64,000 nucleotides of DNA. It comes from Termitomyces sp. T153. Its lineage: Eukaryota; Basidiomycota; Agaricomycetes; Agaricales; Lyophyllaceae. Location: positions 1-64,000 of the forward strand of contig JACKQL020000149.1 of the NCBI GenBank assembly GCA_018296165.2, in the 5' to 3' direction. The translations under genes and the position numbers were made by a program. Positions 21,746 to 34,255 of this stretch are shown piece after piece. Numbering within the stretch: position 1 is the first letter of the stretch; every line of letters starts with the position of its first letter. The notes below the pieces were generated by a model, which saw nothing but the letters and a program-made list of their open reading frames with translations, had not been told where the DNA came from and ran no database searches.

Positions 21746-22789
21746 TGAGTGACAGATGAGGTGTACACCTCCATCACTGGGTGCTAACAGGTTCTTGTGT
21801 CTGTTGATAGAAAATGAAACTGCCTTTTCCAATGCCCTTCATTCTGAGACAGAAGAACCTCAACACTCCTCTTCAGACATACAAACACTAACTCCAGAGC
21901 CCCTGCCAAGCTCCCCAACACCTCCAAAGGTCCATCAGCATGGTCCTGCCTGGGCACGTCAAATGCCCTGACAGTATGTAATGGCTTCCAGCCCATCCAC
22001 CAACTCCCTGCATCTACAATCCACAGAGTCATGGCTCTTGTGGATAGTGGAGCAACAGGACTGTTCCTGGACTTGGAGTTTGTCAAATGCCACAGCCTGA
22101 CCACACAGCCCCTCCCCAAGCCCATTCTGGTCTACAACATTGATGGAACACCTAATGAAGCAGGTACCATCAACTCCATGGTTGATCTGGTCCTCCACTA
22201 TTGGAACCATGCAGAGCATGCCATGTTTGCTGTCACCAGCCTGGGTAGGCAGGACATGATCCTTGGGTTCACATAGCTCTGCAAGCACAACCCCAAGGTC
22301 AATTGGACCAAAGGGGAGGTAACCATGAGCAGGTGCCCCCAGAAGTGCTCCACCTGTGCTGTAGAAGACAGGGCAGAGCACCAGGCCCAAGTTCAAGAAC
22401 ATGCAGCCATCCACACATGTCACACTGGCCCTCTTCCCTTTGCAGATCTAGACCTCCTGGATCCCCCACCTCTGGTGTTCCCTTGTAGAGAGGCCCTCTA
22501 CCAGGATGACCAGAGCAGTGGTGGAGCCCTGGAGGAGGAGTGCAGAAGGGAGTTTGGTGGTGTACACAAGCCAGAGTTCCCAGACAAAGTGGTAGAAGTG
22601 GGAGGTCAGATCTATGCAACCACCATACACCCACTGCTCTCCATTGCAGAGATCCAGGCTAGCCAGACCACATCCCAGTGGCTGGCCCAGGTATTTGCTG
22701 CCAATGCCATGCTCCAGGAGTTCCAGGACATGGTACCTCCCTATCTCCATGTATTTGAGGATGTGTTCTCCAAAGCCTCATTTGACAAA
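21746..22789 (+). pseudogene. Family-A protease and pol linker, truncated before RT
   Basis: A retropepsin signature, ALVDSGATGLFLD, lies at about 22030-22070, followed by GRQDMILGFT (the ILG block) near 22250. The linker then runs to VFEDVFSKASFD, where similarity to the other copies stops at about 22789, just before the reverse transcriptase. Unlike the young element, only one DSGA domain is present. Confidence 0.8.
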
Positions 22790-23440
22790 TGTGACACTGC
22801 ATGTGGGGTTAACAGTAACACACTCACTGGAATGAGCATGTTAACTATCAACACATCCACAACCAGGACTTGCAGTGTCAAAGATATGTAGCTTGGACAT
22901 TGCAATGTTGTCATCATCATTGCTCCCCAAGGCTAATGCAGCTGTAGCACCAGCTGCACCTTGAGAAGCCTGTACTTGAGTGATGAAGAATTTATTGTCA
23001 CAGGGGTCCCAATGCACTATTGGAATGTGCTCATGAGGCAAGGCAGTTTGGATCACATAGGTCTTCATTTTGAGGACCTCAATCATTCCCATCTCTGACA
23101 CCTGCAGCACATTTGCAGGGAAGGCTACTAGGGTGGCAACAACCATAGGGTGATCTGTCACTACTGGCATTGTGGCTGGCTTCACAGAGCAAGCCTTCAC
23201 AGGTGCTAGCCTTGATGGACCAGCTGTGAACTGGGGTGCCTAAAAGTCTGGGCACTTGTCCATCAACTGGTCATTGCCAAGTGGGGACTTGATCATCATA
23301 GGGCACAGGTGGTTCCCTTGAAGTTGAGGAACCCTCAACAAATACAGAAGGCTCCATGCAAGCCTTCTTTGCCTCTGTAAGTTGAGGAGGGAAGGTTATA
23401 TGCTTCTCCTTCCTCAACACTATTCTGAAGAGAGCTAATT
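22790..23440 (-). pseudogene. Unrecognised minus-strand remnant
   Basis: A 119-aa minus frame (22841-23200) contains FPANVLQVSEMGMIEVL and HIPIVHWDPCDNKFFITQ. It appears protein-like but matches no family I know. It probably belongs to the same repeated gene as the tandem duplication that follows. Confidence 0.3.
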
Positions 23441-25330
23441 GGTCCTCATCTCTCTAACCCTGAACAACATCAAGTTCATTCAGAACTTGAGATAGTGCTA
23501 ATTGCACTACTGGATTCTGAGGACATCAGCCCCAATGTCCTCTGGTACACTGGCTTCATGAAGCCAATGAAAGAGGTGAGTGAGTTGGTCATCCATGGTT
23601 GTAGAGAGCTCAGGCTCCTTTGCTTTGCCCCTGCCCTTCTCCTCAGGAGAGAAGCATTGCTCAACTGTCTTCCAGGCAGTTAACATGGAGGTCCTACTCT
23701 CCCATGCCAGTACAGATAGAAACAAAGCTGTTGCCTTCCCTTTTTCCTTTGCTAGTTAAGGCAGCCATTGGATGCTCTGATGTGCTTGATACTGATGATA
23801 GTGCATCCAATGGATGCACTGCAGTGGGCAATGGCAGATATGACCACCAAAAAGGAGCCAATAACTGAATCAGAGCTGTGATAGACTGTGGACTGTCATT
23901 GTCCACCTCCATCACCTCTGAAGTTGGTGGCACAGAAACCAAAATCAAAAATCTCTACTTGCAGTGAGATTGTGGCTGGTCATTGTTGACCTGCCATGCC
24001 TGTCATATGGCTGGGTCTAGTCACTGGCAGTGGGGCCACAGAGTACTGTGGCACCATGTACTTTGAAATTCCTGGGACTACACAGGCTGTGGGCCCACAG
24101 GGTAACCAAAGTTCATTGGTGGGGGAGCATCGTGTCTTCCACATCCTCTTCCCATGCCACCATGCTGTAAGAGCACATTGCATCCCTGCATTGGAAACTG
24201 CTGCATGGCCACTGCATAGCTGAGTGGGGCCACATCTCCTGGGACCACTGTGGGTCCTGCTCCCATGCTTCTTGTGTCCTGTAGAGCCACTCTTCTCATT
24301 GTTGGGACTATGTCTCCAGGCACCAGCCTTCCTGCCAGCATTGCACAACCACCAAAACATAGGAGTGCACTACTCCTTGAAACTCCTTCCCTTCTTCAGC
24401 TCTGACCAGAGCTCAACAAATAACTGTCCAGGTCTCATTTCTTTGGTTTCAAACAATGTCAAGTTCAGAACTTGAGCTACTGCTAACTGCACTACTGGGT
24501 TATTAAGGACATCAGCTCTGACATCCTCTAGAACTCTGGCTTTATGCAGCTGCTAGAGGAGGTGAGTGATTTGCTCATCTGTGGCAGTAGAGGGTTCAGG
24601 CTCTTTTGCTTTGCCCTTGCCCTTCTCCTTTGTGGAGAAGCATTGCTTGACCATCTTCTAGGCAGTTGACAAGGGAGTGCTACTCCCCTATGCTAGTGCA
24701 GGTGGCAACATTGCAGTTGCCTTCCCTTTTCCTCTACTGGTTGAGGCAGCTGCTAGATGCCCCAATGCACTTGAACCTGATGCTGGAGTGTTTGATGAAT
24801 GCACTGCAGTGGGCAATGGCAGGTATGCCTGCTATGGAGGGGCCAAGGACTGCATCAGAGCTGTGATTGACTCTGGGCCATTGGTGTCCACCTCCATCAC
24901 CTCTGATGGAGAAGATGCAGAGAGTGAAATCTCTACTTGTGGTGATATAGTGGTAGGTCATCATTGACCTGCCAGGGCCAGCTACTGGTAGTGGGGCCAC
25001 ATTGTATTGTAGCACCACATATTGCTGAAATTCCTAGGACCACACAGGCTGTGGGCCCACAGAGTATCCAAAGTTCATTGGTGGAGGCATCTGAGGTCCC
25101 CCATGTCCTCTTTCCATACCACCATGCTGCAGAGGTGCACCCCATCCCTGTGCTGGCAACTGCTACATTGCCACTGCATAGCTGGGTGAGGCCACATCTC
25201 CTAGCACCATCACAATTCCTCTGCTCATGGGCCTCATTTCTCTTGGGGTTGGAGCTGCTCTTCTCATTGCTGGGGGCACTGCATCTCTAGGCACCAAGCC
25301 TCCTCCCAATGCAGTGAACCAAACTCTGGG
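23440..25330 (-). repeat. Tandem duplication (~986-bp period) of an unknown minus-strand gene
   Basis: Two direct copies, about 23440-24360 and 24430-25330, share long blocks; for example, the sequence beginning CATCAGC at 23525 recurs at 24511. Read on the minus strand, each encodes a Gly/Pro/Gln-rich segment (MNFGYPVGPQPV) and a segment like KAKEPEPST..DEQITHLL. A further fragment lies at 25337-25561, and a third partial copy is at 34740-34788 plus 35433-35560. All copies are CpG-depleted and broken. Confidence 0.7.
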
Positions 25331-25744
25331 AGTGAACTACTCCCTGGTCCTCCCCCTCTTGAGCTCCACCCAGAGCTCACTGAATACTCTGGCAGACTCA
25401 TGTTGGCCTTGCCTGGTCACTTCTTTTTCTTGCCCATTGGGCAAGGAGTCCTCTTTGTTGTTGGCATGTTGCACCAACAATATTGTAGAAGACAAAGAGC
25501 AGTTGAATGTTATACTCAGCAAAAAAGATTGGCTGATATAATATTTGATGGCTACCAGCATGGCAGCCTGTTTAGCTCCTGGACTAAGACAAGTTCACTT
25601 AGTCTTCCTAGTCAACTGCACAGGGTGCTGCACTTTCTGCAGTTCCAAATATCTGTCAAGGGACCCCTAAGTTGTGTCCCCCAAACTCTAACAAACCTTG
25701 AATTTGAGGTTTGCCCCATTCCAACAATGACATAACAGGTCATC

Positions 25745-28015
25745 AACCAACTACTCTTGGTGGTCTGGAGCACCAAAGTCCAATAGCTCTAGTGTTGGCC
25801 TGTTGGGAAACAGTGCATCATCACTGGCCTTGTATGGTTGCAGCAGCAGCACATGGAACTTAGGATGTATTTTTTGTTCCTGGAGTGCTATAGGCAGCTC
25901 CAACACATAATTGGAGGTCTCACTGTAGGCCTCCAAGATTCTATATAGCCCAACCCACTTTGGATAGAGCTTCCTAGCTCTGCCTTTTTGGAGGCTGAGT
26001 TTTTTGTGAAAAAGTACACCAATGCACCTTTCTGTAGTCCTGGATCTGGCCTACAATGCAAATTGGCAAGGTGTGTCTAAAAGACATGTGCTTCAATTAT
26101 TGCATTGTGTGCTGCTGCCAAGTTCTCAAGAGCTTGGCAGGTAAACTGCTGAACTTCCCTAGGAATTGCAGTATCCAACCTGATCTCACATGTCATTGAC
26201 AGCATGTAGCCACAAGTCAACTCAACCAGTGCAAAATGTATTGTTTCAGAAATGCTTGCATTTATTGCAAACTTGGTTAAGTCTATTTGACTTCACCAAT
26301 CTTTCTGATCTGGGTACACTACAGTGCACAATATCTGACCAACATTTGGTCTGTCCAAGATGAAAGGACATTGACATCAGGAGCTTTGCTCTTGATGATT
26401 TATGCAGTTCATCCATTTAGACATGAACTTAGGATCCCAATCACTGACAATCAAGCTTGGGAGGTCATGGAGCCTTACAATTTCTTACATGTTAATCCAG
26501 GACAGCTGCAACACTGTCATGATAGTATGCACTGGAATCAAGTGCACCATGCTTGTTGTGTGACATATAACTAACTATAGGTAGTTACACCCTTTAGATT
26601 CAGGGAATGGGCCTATAAAGACCATCCCTATGGAATCCCAGGGTCTAACCAGAATAGGCAGGGAGTGTAATTTCCCTGAAGGGAGATAATTGCTCCCTTT
26701 TGCCCACTGGCAAAATTGGCATGTGGCACAAAATGCACATGCATGTGCAACCACCATTGATCACTAGCACCAATAACAAATGTATCCTGTTGTTCTCTGG
26801 GTGCCAAAGTGCCCAACCACATGATGTGCTTAGTTGAGCAACTTGATTACCATCTCCTGATCATGTAGTATACACAGCACTTTGTGGCCCAAGAGATTTG
26901 TGGTCCAAATTAGCTTGTTGTTCAGCCAGAAGGACTTATAGTCCTTTGGCTGCGACTGGATCTCAGCAAAGAGCCTGTATTTGCTATACAAGGACTGGAT
27001 CTGATGAAGGAATCCTCTGTCAGATCTGTTCTGAGGTTGTGGGAACTGGGCCATCCCTAGGATGTCCTTGCCAAGAGTCATATCTCCTGTGTCATCATAG
27101 CTATCAGACCCCTGTTGGGCCTGCACTGATCCTTCCCTTCCATCATTACTGCTAGCTAGTCCTGGTGCTTTCTCATCATAAAGTTTGTGACAATCCCTCA
27201 CCTGCCAGCTTCTGCAGCTGGGTCCATTGCAGAGAGTGCACATCTGATCTAGTTGTGCATGCATCTCCTGCAGACATGTTGGAGGCAAATCATCCCCTTC
27301 TGGGTCAAATTGCACATCTGCTTGTACATAGTCATAGACATGGTGTACATCTCAAGGAGAATTGCTCTCAAAATAGCAGGATAAACAGTCCACTACTTTC
27401 TTGAGCTCTCCCTTAACATATGTGATGTTGAAATTAAATCTTGACATATAATACATCTATCATCATTGACAGGGTGATAGATTTTGTTGAGTCTTAAAGA
27501 ACTCAAGGGCTTTATGATCCATTATAACATGAATCTTATATCCTAGAAATGTATCTTCCTATTTGAGGAGAGCCTCTAGAATAGCCAGCATCTCAAATTC
27601 ATGCATGGCATAATTTTGCTGTGCATTAGTGAACTTTTTGGACATCAACCCAGCTGGCCAACATTTCTGCCAGCTTGGGCCTTGCCCATATATAGCTCCA
27701 ATGCCTGTCTATGAGGTGTTGCAAATCAGCCAAATAGGATCATTGTGTCAAGGATCAGATGGCTGTATAATTGGGGTTTTGGCACAGATCCATTTGATCA
27801 TGTTGAAGCACCATTGATAAATAGGTTGCCAGTTGAATGGTGACCTGTTCTGTATCATGGCCATTAATGGCCCAGTATATGCAGAAATATTGGGCAGAAA
27901 GTTCCTGATGTAATCTAGATGACATTCTCCATAGGACAGTGCTGATATTCTGGCAAGGCCAGGTTGAGCTCCCAAATACCTCAACCCAGCAATGTTTAAC
28001 TGCATGAGTAGCTAA
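25745..28015 (-). pseudogene. Ty3/Gypsy pol remnant (RT end, RNase H, integrase)
   Basis: Reading leftwards: an RT-thumb block (ALSYGECHLDYIRNFLPNIS) near 27900, RNase H with KALEFFKTQQNLS near 27500, an integrase zinc-finger and core region at ~26570-27320, and the C-terminal block PIALQEQKIHPKFHVLLLQP at about 25830-25900. The last is the usual end of Gypsy integrase (KxxxxxHPVFHVSLL-type). Many stops are present. The same family is seen at 60960-62066. Confidence 0.78.
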
Positions 28016-28299
28016 ACATATGGCAATTCAGTAGTCATTGGGTGAGGGAATCATCCCAACTGATCCTATAAAGTTCATGGAACTTGATATGATTTTTCTA
28101 GTGCAGGAGGTAGCAGATTACCTCCAACAAAAAAAGGTATGCAGATTGCAGGTATTGTCTGCAATGCCATTGCTGTTTGTTGTTGGGGCTCAATTACCTC
28201 CACTATCTCCAGTCAACAAAGTGTTGATCCTATTACAAGCACCACAGCAGCCTGGAGAAACACTGCATGACTACATGGCATGACAGACTGCAGTAGACT

Positions 28300-29662
28300 G
28301 TTAGAGGCAGGTTACAATGGGTACAATTGTGGCACCTGACCTAGCTTCCACAGAAGCTGGGTTTTTTATTACAATTGAGCAATCTGTGGTGCATAGAGAA
28401 CTGCTGGGTCAATGTGTAGAGCATTGACCTAGGAAGACAGAATTGGGTTGCAGCAATTCTTGATGACCTCAAGGACTTTAAGCAGTCCTACATAGATGAC
28501 TAAGGGGTGGTGTTCCAGGAAAATACCACCTATGATGCATGGCCTGAGGACTACATTCCACCAGAATGTACAAGGCCCATAAAGAGGGAAGAGCAAGGAT
28601 CTCACTCTCCTCTGGCAGATGAGCATGTTGGGACTATGAGTAGCCCAATGCACATCATAGGCCAACCAACTAAAGAGGAAATGCTCTTTCAAATTGGTCT
28701 GGCACACAAGCAATGGGCAGAGTAGATATCCAACAGGAATCACCTGGGGGTGATCCTGAGTCCACTCTGCCATCAACACCTCATTGAGGAGTGCCTGGGC
28801 AAAGTAGAGGTGGTGGAGGACCCAGAAGAGGACTGCCTTTTCCTGGTTGAAGACCATCACTGCCTCCAGGAAGAGGTCTACCAGATCCTCATGGACTAAG
28901 TAATGGTCCAGTAGATGAAGAGGACAATGGAAGTTGTAGAGCTGGTGGAAGGAGAACTACAGTCCTCCCAGAGAGACAGCCACAGCAGTTTTCAATGCCA
29001 CTACAACATTGTGGGCAATTCACCACTCCTGGAGTGGAGGAGGCTCACAAAGATCATCACCAGACAGTGCATGATCATCTATGGGTGGTGATGGAGCAAA
29101 TGCTTGCTGTCCAGCTGGAAATTCTAGATGGACTCAAGCCTAAAAGGAGTGATTTGTCAAAGATGATCACTCCATATGCTGGATCTGCCAAGTTCAGTGA
29201 ACTTGAAGACTGGCTAATAAGTGTCTGCATGTTTTATGCAGTAGCCCAGTATGGTGGGGATGGGCATGAGCACAAGAAAGTCCTGATTATAATGGACTTG
29301 CTGTGAGTGCCCTGAAATAGTACCTGTGACATGTAATACATGTCAATAGAGCCCAGTCCTACTGGAGATTTGAGGATGTGATCCAATGAGGATGAATGTG
29401 ATGCATTCTGTGACATGGTTTATGCAGTTGATGAGGGAGTGCAAGGATTCTATGATGCTTTGCTCCACCATGCTCAAAACATGGCCATGTTCCCCAACAA
29501 ATTCACCATTTCTGAGCAGTTTTTGGAAGGGATACCCTCTGACATGCTTGTGGCATTAATATGCAACAGTGGGCTCGCTCCCAAAATGAATACTGTCGAG
29601 GAGTTTGACTCAGAGGCAAAGGCCTACAAAAATAGTATTACAACTGCTACACACTACATCAA
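28300..29662 (+). pseudogene. Gypsy gag remnant, plus strand
   Basis: The core (28960-29660) reads KFSELEDWLISVCMFYA, an E-rich middle, then YAVDEGVQGFYDALLHHAQN and FTISEQFLEGIPSDMLVALI, the retrotransposon gag capsid domain. An upstream acidic stretch (28440-28900, with YDAWPEDYIPPE) is probably its N-terminus. 28020-28300 holds an unassigned ORF (28038-28283). The frame is broken by several stops, but the last 83 codons (29415-29662) are open and run into Helitron sequence. Confidence 0.72.
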
Positions 29663-29834
29663 GCATGTTGGATTAGACCTTCAATTGGGAGTTTTTGCAC
29701 ATGGCCAAATTTATGTTGCACTCTCTTGGTTTTCATCAGGAGATTGTATCAAAGCCATTTTGGACCCAGAGAATACATCAAGAAAGACTGCAAATATTGT
29801 CTATCAGGAAATCCTGAATGGTTTACAAATGTAA
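29663..29834 (+). pseudogene. Helitron helicase C-terminal tail fused to gag
   Basis: Continuing the gag frame without a stop, the sequence becomes GVFAHGQIYVALSWFSSGD followed by ILDPENTSRKTANIVYQEIL and a stop. This is the Pif1-type motif (HGQLYVALSR) and the C-terminal end of Helitron helicases. The 139-aa ORF 29415-29834 is thus a chimera of two unrelated transposons. Confidence 0.82.
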
Positions 29835-30273
29835 GTGTGACTTTTGTTGGATTCAAGCAACAGATTGCTAACTTCTATGAACTTCAGCACCTAATGTCTA
29901 TAGCTGGACCATGTAGTATAGATATTCTTAATGGTTTACAAATGTAAGTGTGACAGTTTAAATAATTGCTTGGTTAGTACTAACTTTTATAATTTTCAGC
30001 ATCTCTAATATATACCAGTGGACATTGTAGTATTTTGTTGAGATGTAATATATATACATGATTGGTTTATATATGGAATGTCAATATATTGAATTGTAAA
30101 AGAAAAGCAACACTTAGTCAACAAAATACAAAGACCTAACCAAACAAAGTGAGGTTGGGTCTGGATTTTAGTATTGAAATAACAAATATCAAGACCTAAC
30201 TGAATGGAGTGAGGTTGGGTCTGGGACTGAGCAAGAGCTACAGGCCCATGCCAAAGGCATGAACCATAGCTCA
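29835..30273 (+). mobile_element. Helitron 3' end
   Basis: This is noncoding sequence after the helicase stop. A direct repeat of the tail (ATGGTTTACAAATGTAAGTGTGAC) occurs at about 29818 and 29931. At the right end, the hairpin CATGCC-AAA-GGCATG (30247-30261) is followed after 8 nt by CTCA (30270-30273) and then T. The layout matches Helitron 3' ends. A partial second copy is at 68-175. Confidence 0.6.
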
Positions 30274-30429
30274 TAACCTATACTGAGTAATGTCAAAGCA
30301 TATGATTCATGGAAGGTGACTCATGGGGACAGAAGGGTGCAGGGCATGACAGGCAGTATTTCAGATGAGCTAGATTGGTGGATCATCTTCAGACTGAGCC
30401 TAGAATAGAGTTGAACAGTCCTAAAGGGG

Positions 30430-31060
30430 ACTGTTCCCTTACAGATGTAGCTGATGTGGTACTGCTTTGCCAGTTAAGCAATAAGCTTTGATATAACAAT
30501 CTCACAAAGGGCACCCCAGCAACAGATAATATCTTCAAAGATCCACTTAACCACAGCAACAGTATTCTTGCATTGTACCATGTGGAATTTGAGGTAGTAG
30601 ATAAAGGAACAGCAACCTTGGATGATGTACTTGAACCTACTGGATGGTGGAATGAACATTGTATTGACATGCACAGGCATTGTAACAGTCAGCACAATGA
30701 AGACTTTGGTAGTCTAGTGAATCTGGCAAAGGTGACCAGTGCAGATGTACCAAGTGATGTCAGTGCTAACATGGGACCACCAGAAACATTCTAAGAAAGC
30801 AGCACAAATAACAAAAAGTCTTCAATGGCCAAGTTTGCTGTACATGGCATGCAAGATGTAGATGCAGCTGATAGTGCCAATGAACAGCAATGAAGAAGGT
30901 GATAGTGTAGCAAACAAAAGTACATAGTTAGTATCACTAAGATGCTCAAGACAATCAATGTCTTTGAGCCACTGATGCACTGCTAAGAGATCTTCTTCCA
31001 AGGCTTTGGTGCTACAAGGTATGGCATCATATGTCAAAGTTGTGATGTCATTGTAAAGGA
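30430..31060 (-). pseudogene. Gypsy integrase core remnant, minus strand
   Basis: Minus-strand frames read VNTMFIPPSSRFKYIIQG then CKNTVAVVKWIFEDIICCWG and ALCEIVISK. This corresponds to the (D)TMxMPPSxGYKYIVQ and WIFEDILCRWGAxEEIVTDNG blocks of a Gypsy integrase lineage, in which the first and second catalytic Asp are D before TM and D of TDNG; both are lost here. The upstream part (30822-31037) covers the segment before the zinc finger. The gap 30274-30429 shows nothing. Confidence 0.72.
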
Positions 31061-31983
31061 GCTGAGGTTAATTAGCAGGAGAAAGAATAAGTGACCAGAG
31101 ACAGCAGAGAGCAATCTGAGGCAGTGATGCAAAGGAGAGGTACTGTCATCTGAATAGCATGAACAATACAATGCATGCAATTTATCCAGTCCTCAATGTT
31201 GCTATCAAACAGTAGCTGCAGAAGTCTGTCTGTCTAGGATGCTTCTTGATCTTGAACTACCATTGTCCTGTGTTGAGTCCTGGCAGCTTTAAGTTCATAG
31301 ATAGCAAATTTTCATCTTTCATAGTGCCTGCGAGGCTCCTGAGTCCATGGGTGACCTATCAGCCTCTAAATTAACTTCTCTCCCCTTAAACTGGCTTTCC
31401 AACACTGTCTCCTCCTTTAAAGACATTATTTCAACCTCTACCTAGCAGTCCAAACCTGGATGAGACCCCAAACTGCCCACATTGTCTGCCAACCCACTCC
31501 AACCTCAAGACCCTTTTGGCAGTCAATTCCAGCCCAATCAGATCAGTCAAATCAGGAGGATTTTCTTTTCTAGTGTTTATCTCCTTTTTTGCTCTTTTAG
31601 ACCATGCACTACAGGCATCAATTCTCATTTTCATCTCTTTTATTTGTTACTCTTTATACCAAACTCTATCATTTCCTACAAAATCTAACATACACACATA
31701 TGCCACTCTCAGCTGTCTATGACACTATTGAGACTCTGAGGGTGAGCCACTATCACTTACAACTTAGTTACTCAATACTTACATTACCTTGTAGCTCTGA
31801 TACTGTGTATTCTCTACAGGTCATATGCAGCCATCTATAACACTATTAAGACTCTGAGGTTCTAATACTGCATATTCTCTACATGTTGTAGGGCCAATAG
31901 CTCTTGCACACTATAGAGTAGCATTCCCAGAGTTTCAAAAAAGAATTATAAACATATATGGCTCAAACTACACTAAAAAAAAT
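31061..31983. other. CpG-poor sequence, possible Copia leader
   Basis: No gene is recognised. A direct repeat of the block beginning TATGACACTATTGAGACTCTGAGG (31717 onward and 31838 onward, with related ends ATACTG...ATTCTCTAC) lies upstream of the Copia gag remnant. It may represent LTR or leader sequence of that element. Confidence 0.35.
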
Positions 31984-32520
31984 ATGTTGACCAACTGTGC
32001 ATACAACTCCTCTGTGTTTACTGAAGAACTTCACTTCAATAGAACAAATTTTATCATGTTCAGAGACAGGGTACTCATTGCAGCAACATCCTACACTACA
32101 CATGGGTATCTGAAAGGGATGATCCTGAGACCTCTGAGACCTAAAGACTCTGTCAAACTTTCAAACTTAAAATTTTCACCCCAAGCCCCAAGGATCTGAC
32201 TGAGAGAAAGGGGAAACCCACCAAACACAAAGACCCAGCACACCTACTGCTACCAAGCAAGTACACAGAAATGAACAGATGGTACTCCCTCACCCCATCC
32301 GCTAAAGAGTGGGATAGCTATGACACATGGGCAATGGGACTGATAATCAATAACTGTAAAACTATTGTGGGCCTAAAAGTGAAGATGAACAGATCAGCAG
32401 CTAGCACATTGAAGATGCTCACCAAAGCCTACAGTGCCATATTCAATCCTGCAGCAACAGGGGCAGAGAAGCAACTCAGGGCCACAAAGTTAGAAGAAAA
32501 AATGAAATGAGGTAGTAGAA
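31984..32520 (+). pseudogene. Ty1/Copia gag remnant
   Basis: Two frames read FRDRVLIAATSYTTHGYLKG and WYSLTPSAKEWDSYDTWAMG followed by IINNCKTIVGLKVKM, A..TLKMLTKAY and EKQLRATKLEE. This is the order of the Copia UBN2-type gag domain (WxxW-like, AxxxI, L...Y). It is interrupted by a stop at about 32197 and a frameshift, and no Copia pol follows. Confidence 0.65.
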
Positions 32521-32612
32521 AAAGGAGTACATCATAGATGCTACTTTCTGCTCATTGGCTTGCTCTCAGAGTCATGAAACACCATTGTCCACCATAAAGG
32601 GGCCAACAACTC

Positions 32613-32892
32613 TGTCAGAGGACTGTCACAGGCACATCACTTTTGGGTTATGTGCATCACCTCAGTGATAGAGGCATATGAGTTTTCTGTCCTACTGTAC
32701 AGTTGTTTCCCATGAATCCAAAGGCCTAGAGTGTAGCATTTGGCCTAAGGAGTTCTTCAGAGTTGTTCTCTTTGGATCTCCCTTTGCCAGGTATGTAGTA
32801 TACTTGTAGACACTGTACAGTGCTGAATAGACTTTGGATCTCCCTTTGCCAGTTGTGTCATTGAGCCACAGCCTCCACAGGTTGCCCTTACA
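32613..32892 (+). repeat. Family-C LTR
   Basis: It runs from TGTCAGAGGACTG to CCCTTACA and is closely related to the solo LTR at 34862-35294 but shorter internally. Just inside is AAAACAAGTCT, one mismatch from the 11-nt self-priming site of family A; the LTR counterpart near 32760 is also decayed (AGAGTTGTTCT). Confidence 0.75.
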
Positions 32893-32999
32893 GCAAAACA
32901 AGTCTCTAGATTTGGCCTGAGAGCCCTCCTTTTGATGGCCTGAATTTCTACTTGGTTCCTCAAAAAAGGTCTCTCCACCACTCAAGCCAACCTGTCCAG

Positions 33000-34255
33000 C
33001 ACCTCCTCCTGATGCTTCAAGCCCCCAAGACAGTGCTTGGAGTTGTTTGCTGTCCCTGGGGACACAGGTTTAACTTACTCAAGCCTCCCTTACTTCCCAC
33101 ACCACTAAACTCACCAAGCTCTGTCAAACTACTGAAGCAGTGTCCCTTTCCCTCCAGACACTCTTGGAACATCTCCCCCTCACTTCTACTCCTCCCCTGC
33201 ACCTCCAGAAGCTGCAGAAAGATTCTCTTCTGCACCTAGCTTGGAGGTTTTAGCACCTTGTGCCAAACTTCCTTGCCCTGCACTCTCTAACATAATTGAT
33301 AGGGACTGTAGAGTGGGGGAACATTTCCTCTAGTTTTGCATCACTTATATCCAGTTGAGTGGTGAAGCCTTTGCCTTTGATGCCTTGAAAATCGCCTGGG
33401 TTCTCTCCTACATGGAGGCAGGCCAAGCCTCAACCTATGCACTGGGCATTTTTTGATGCCCAGAGGGAGTTGAGAGTTTTTCTGGCTGGATGGAGTTTGA
33501 GAAGGAGTTCCAAGCTGAGTTCTTCCCCCTTGACCCTGCCAAGACTGCAGCTGTTTCCCTTTGAGACCAAATCCAGTATGGTCAAGGAAAGCAGTCACTT
33601 GACAAGTACATCAACTCTTTCCATGCCTTAGTTGAACAGGCTGGATATCTAGATAGTTTGCAACTCTGACTAACCTTTCATGATGGACTCCATCCCTCTC
33701 TCATGGATAGCATTGACAGTATGGCTGAGGGGCACTCAGATGATGAGCATGTCAGTATCTGGTATAAGGTGGCACATGAGCAGTGGCAGCTGATGGAGCT
33801 GCAATGTGAGCTGCAGCAGAATCAACCCTTGACATTTCCTTTCTCTTGTGGTGGGTTTACCCCCCAAGTTCCCTCTTCCTTGCCTGCCTTAGCAGCTCCA
33901 TGGGCAGGTGCAGCTGTTTCCATTCCATCTCATGTTGCCCCCTTTCACTTCCTACCCCAAGGAGTCCCAATGGATGTTGATGCCTTTTGACAGCAATCCT
34001 CTACTCCCCTGTTGTGCCAACATTGTGAAAAGGCTGGTCATTTTTCTCATTACTGTCTTCAAGGACTAGAAGTCTGCTATCTGTCCACATTAGAGCAGGA
34101 ACTGCTTATCCAACTCCTGGCTGCCTAGGACACAATGGGAACCACCTCTCCTGATGCACTTATAGTCATCTGCTCTGATAATGCAGAGCAGTGCTGTGAA
34201 ATTCTGGATGACAGAGCAAAGGAGAGCTTTGAAAAGTTGGAGATAGAAGAGGGTG
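33000..34255 (+). pseudogene. Family-C gag remnant
   Basis: Downstream of the family-C LTR, gag blocks parallel those of family A. A Pro/Ser-rich N-terminus is followed by a capsid-like region (33300-33800) and a CCHC knuckle CQHCEKAGHFSHYC at about 34015-34056, then LEVCYLSTLEQELL. Stops and frameshifts are frequent. It ends where Tc1/mariner sequence begins at about 34256. Confidence 0.78.

Noticed and set aside
28429..28860. 143-aa minus-strand ORF
   Set aside because: The opposite strand has the better coding pattern (acidic gag N-terminus, YDAWPEDYIPPE); the minus frame is rich in Leu, Cys and Trp as expected for an antisense shadow.
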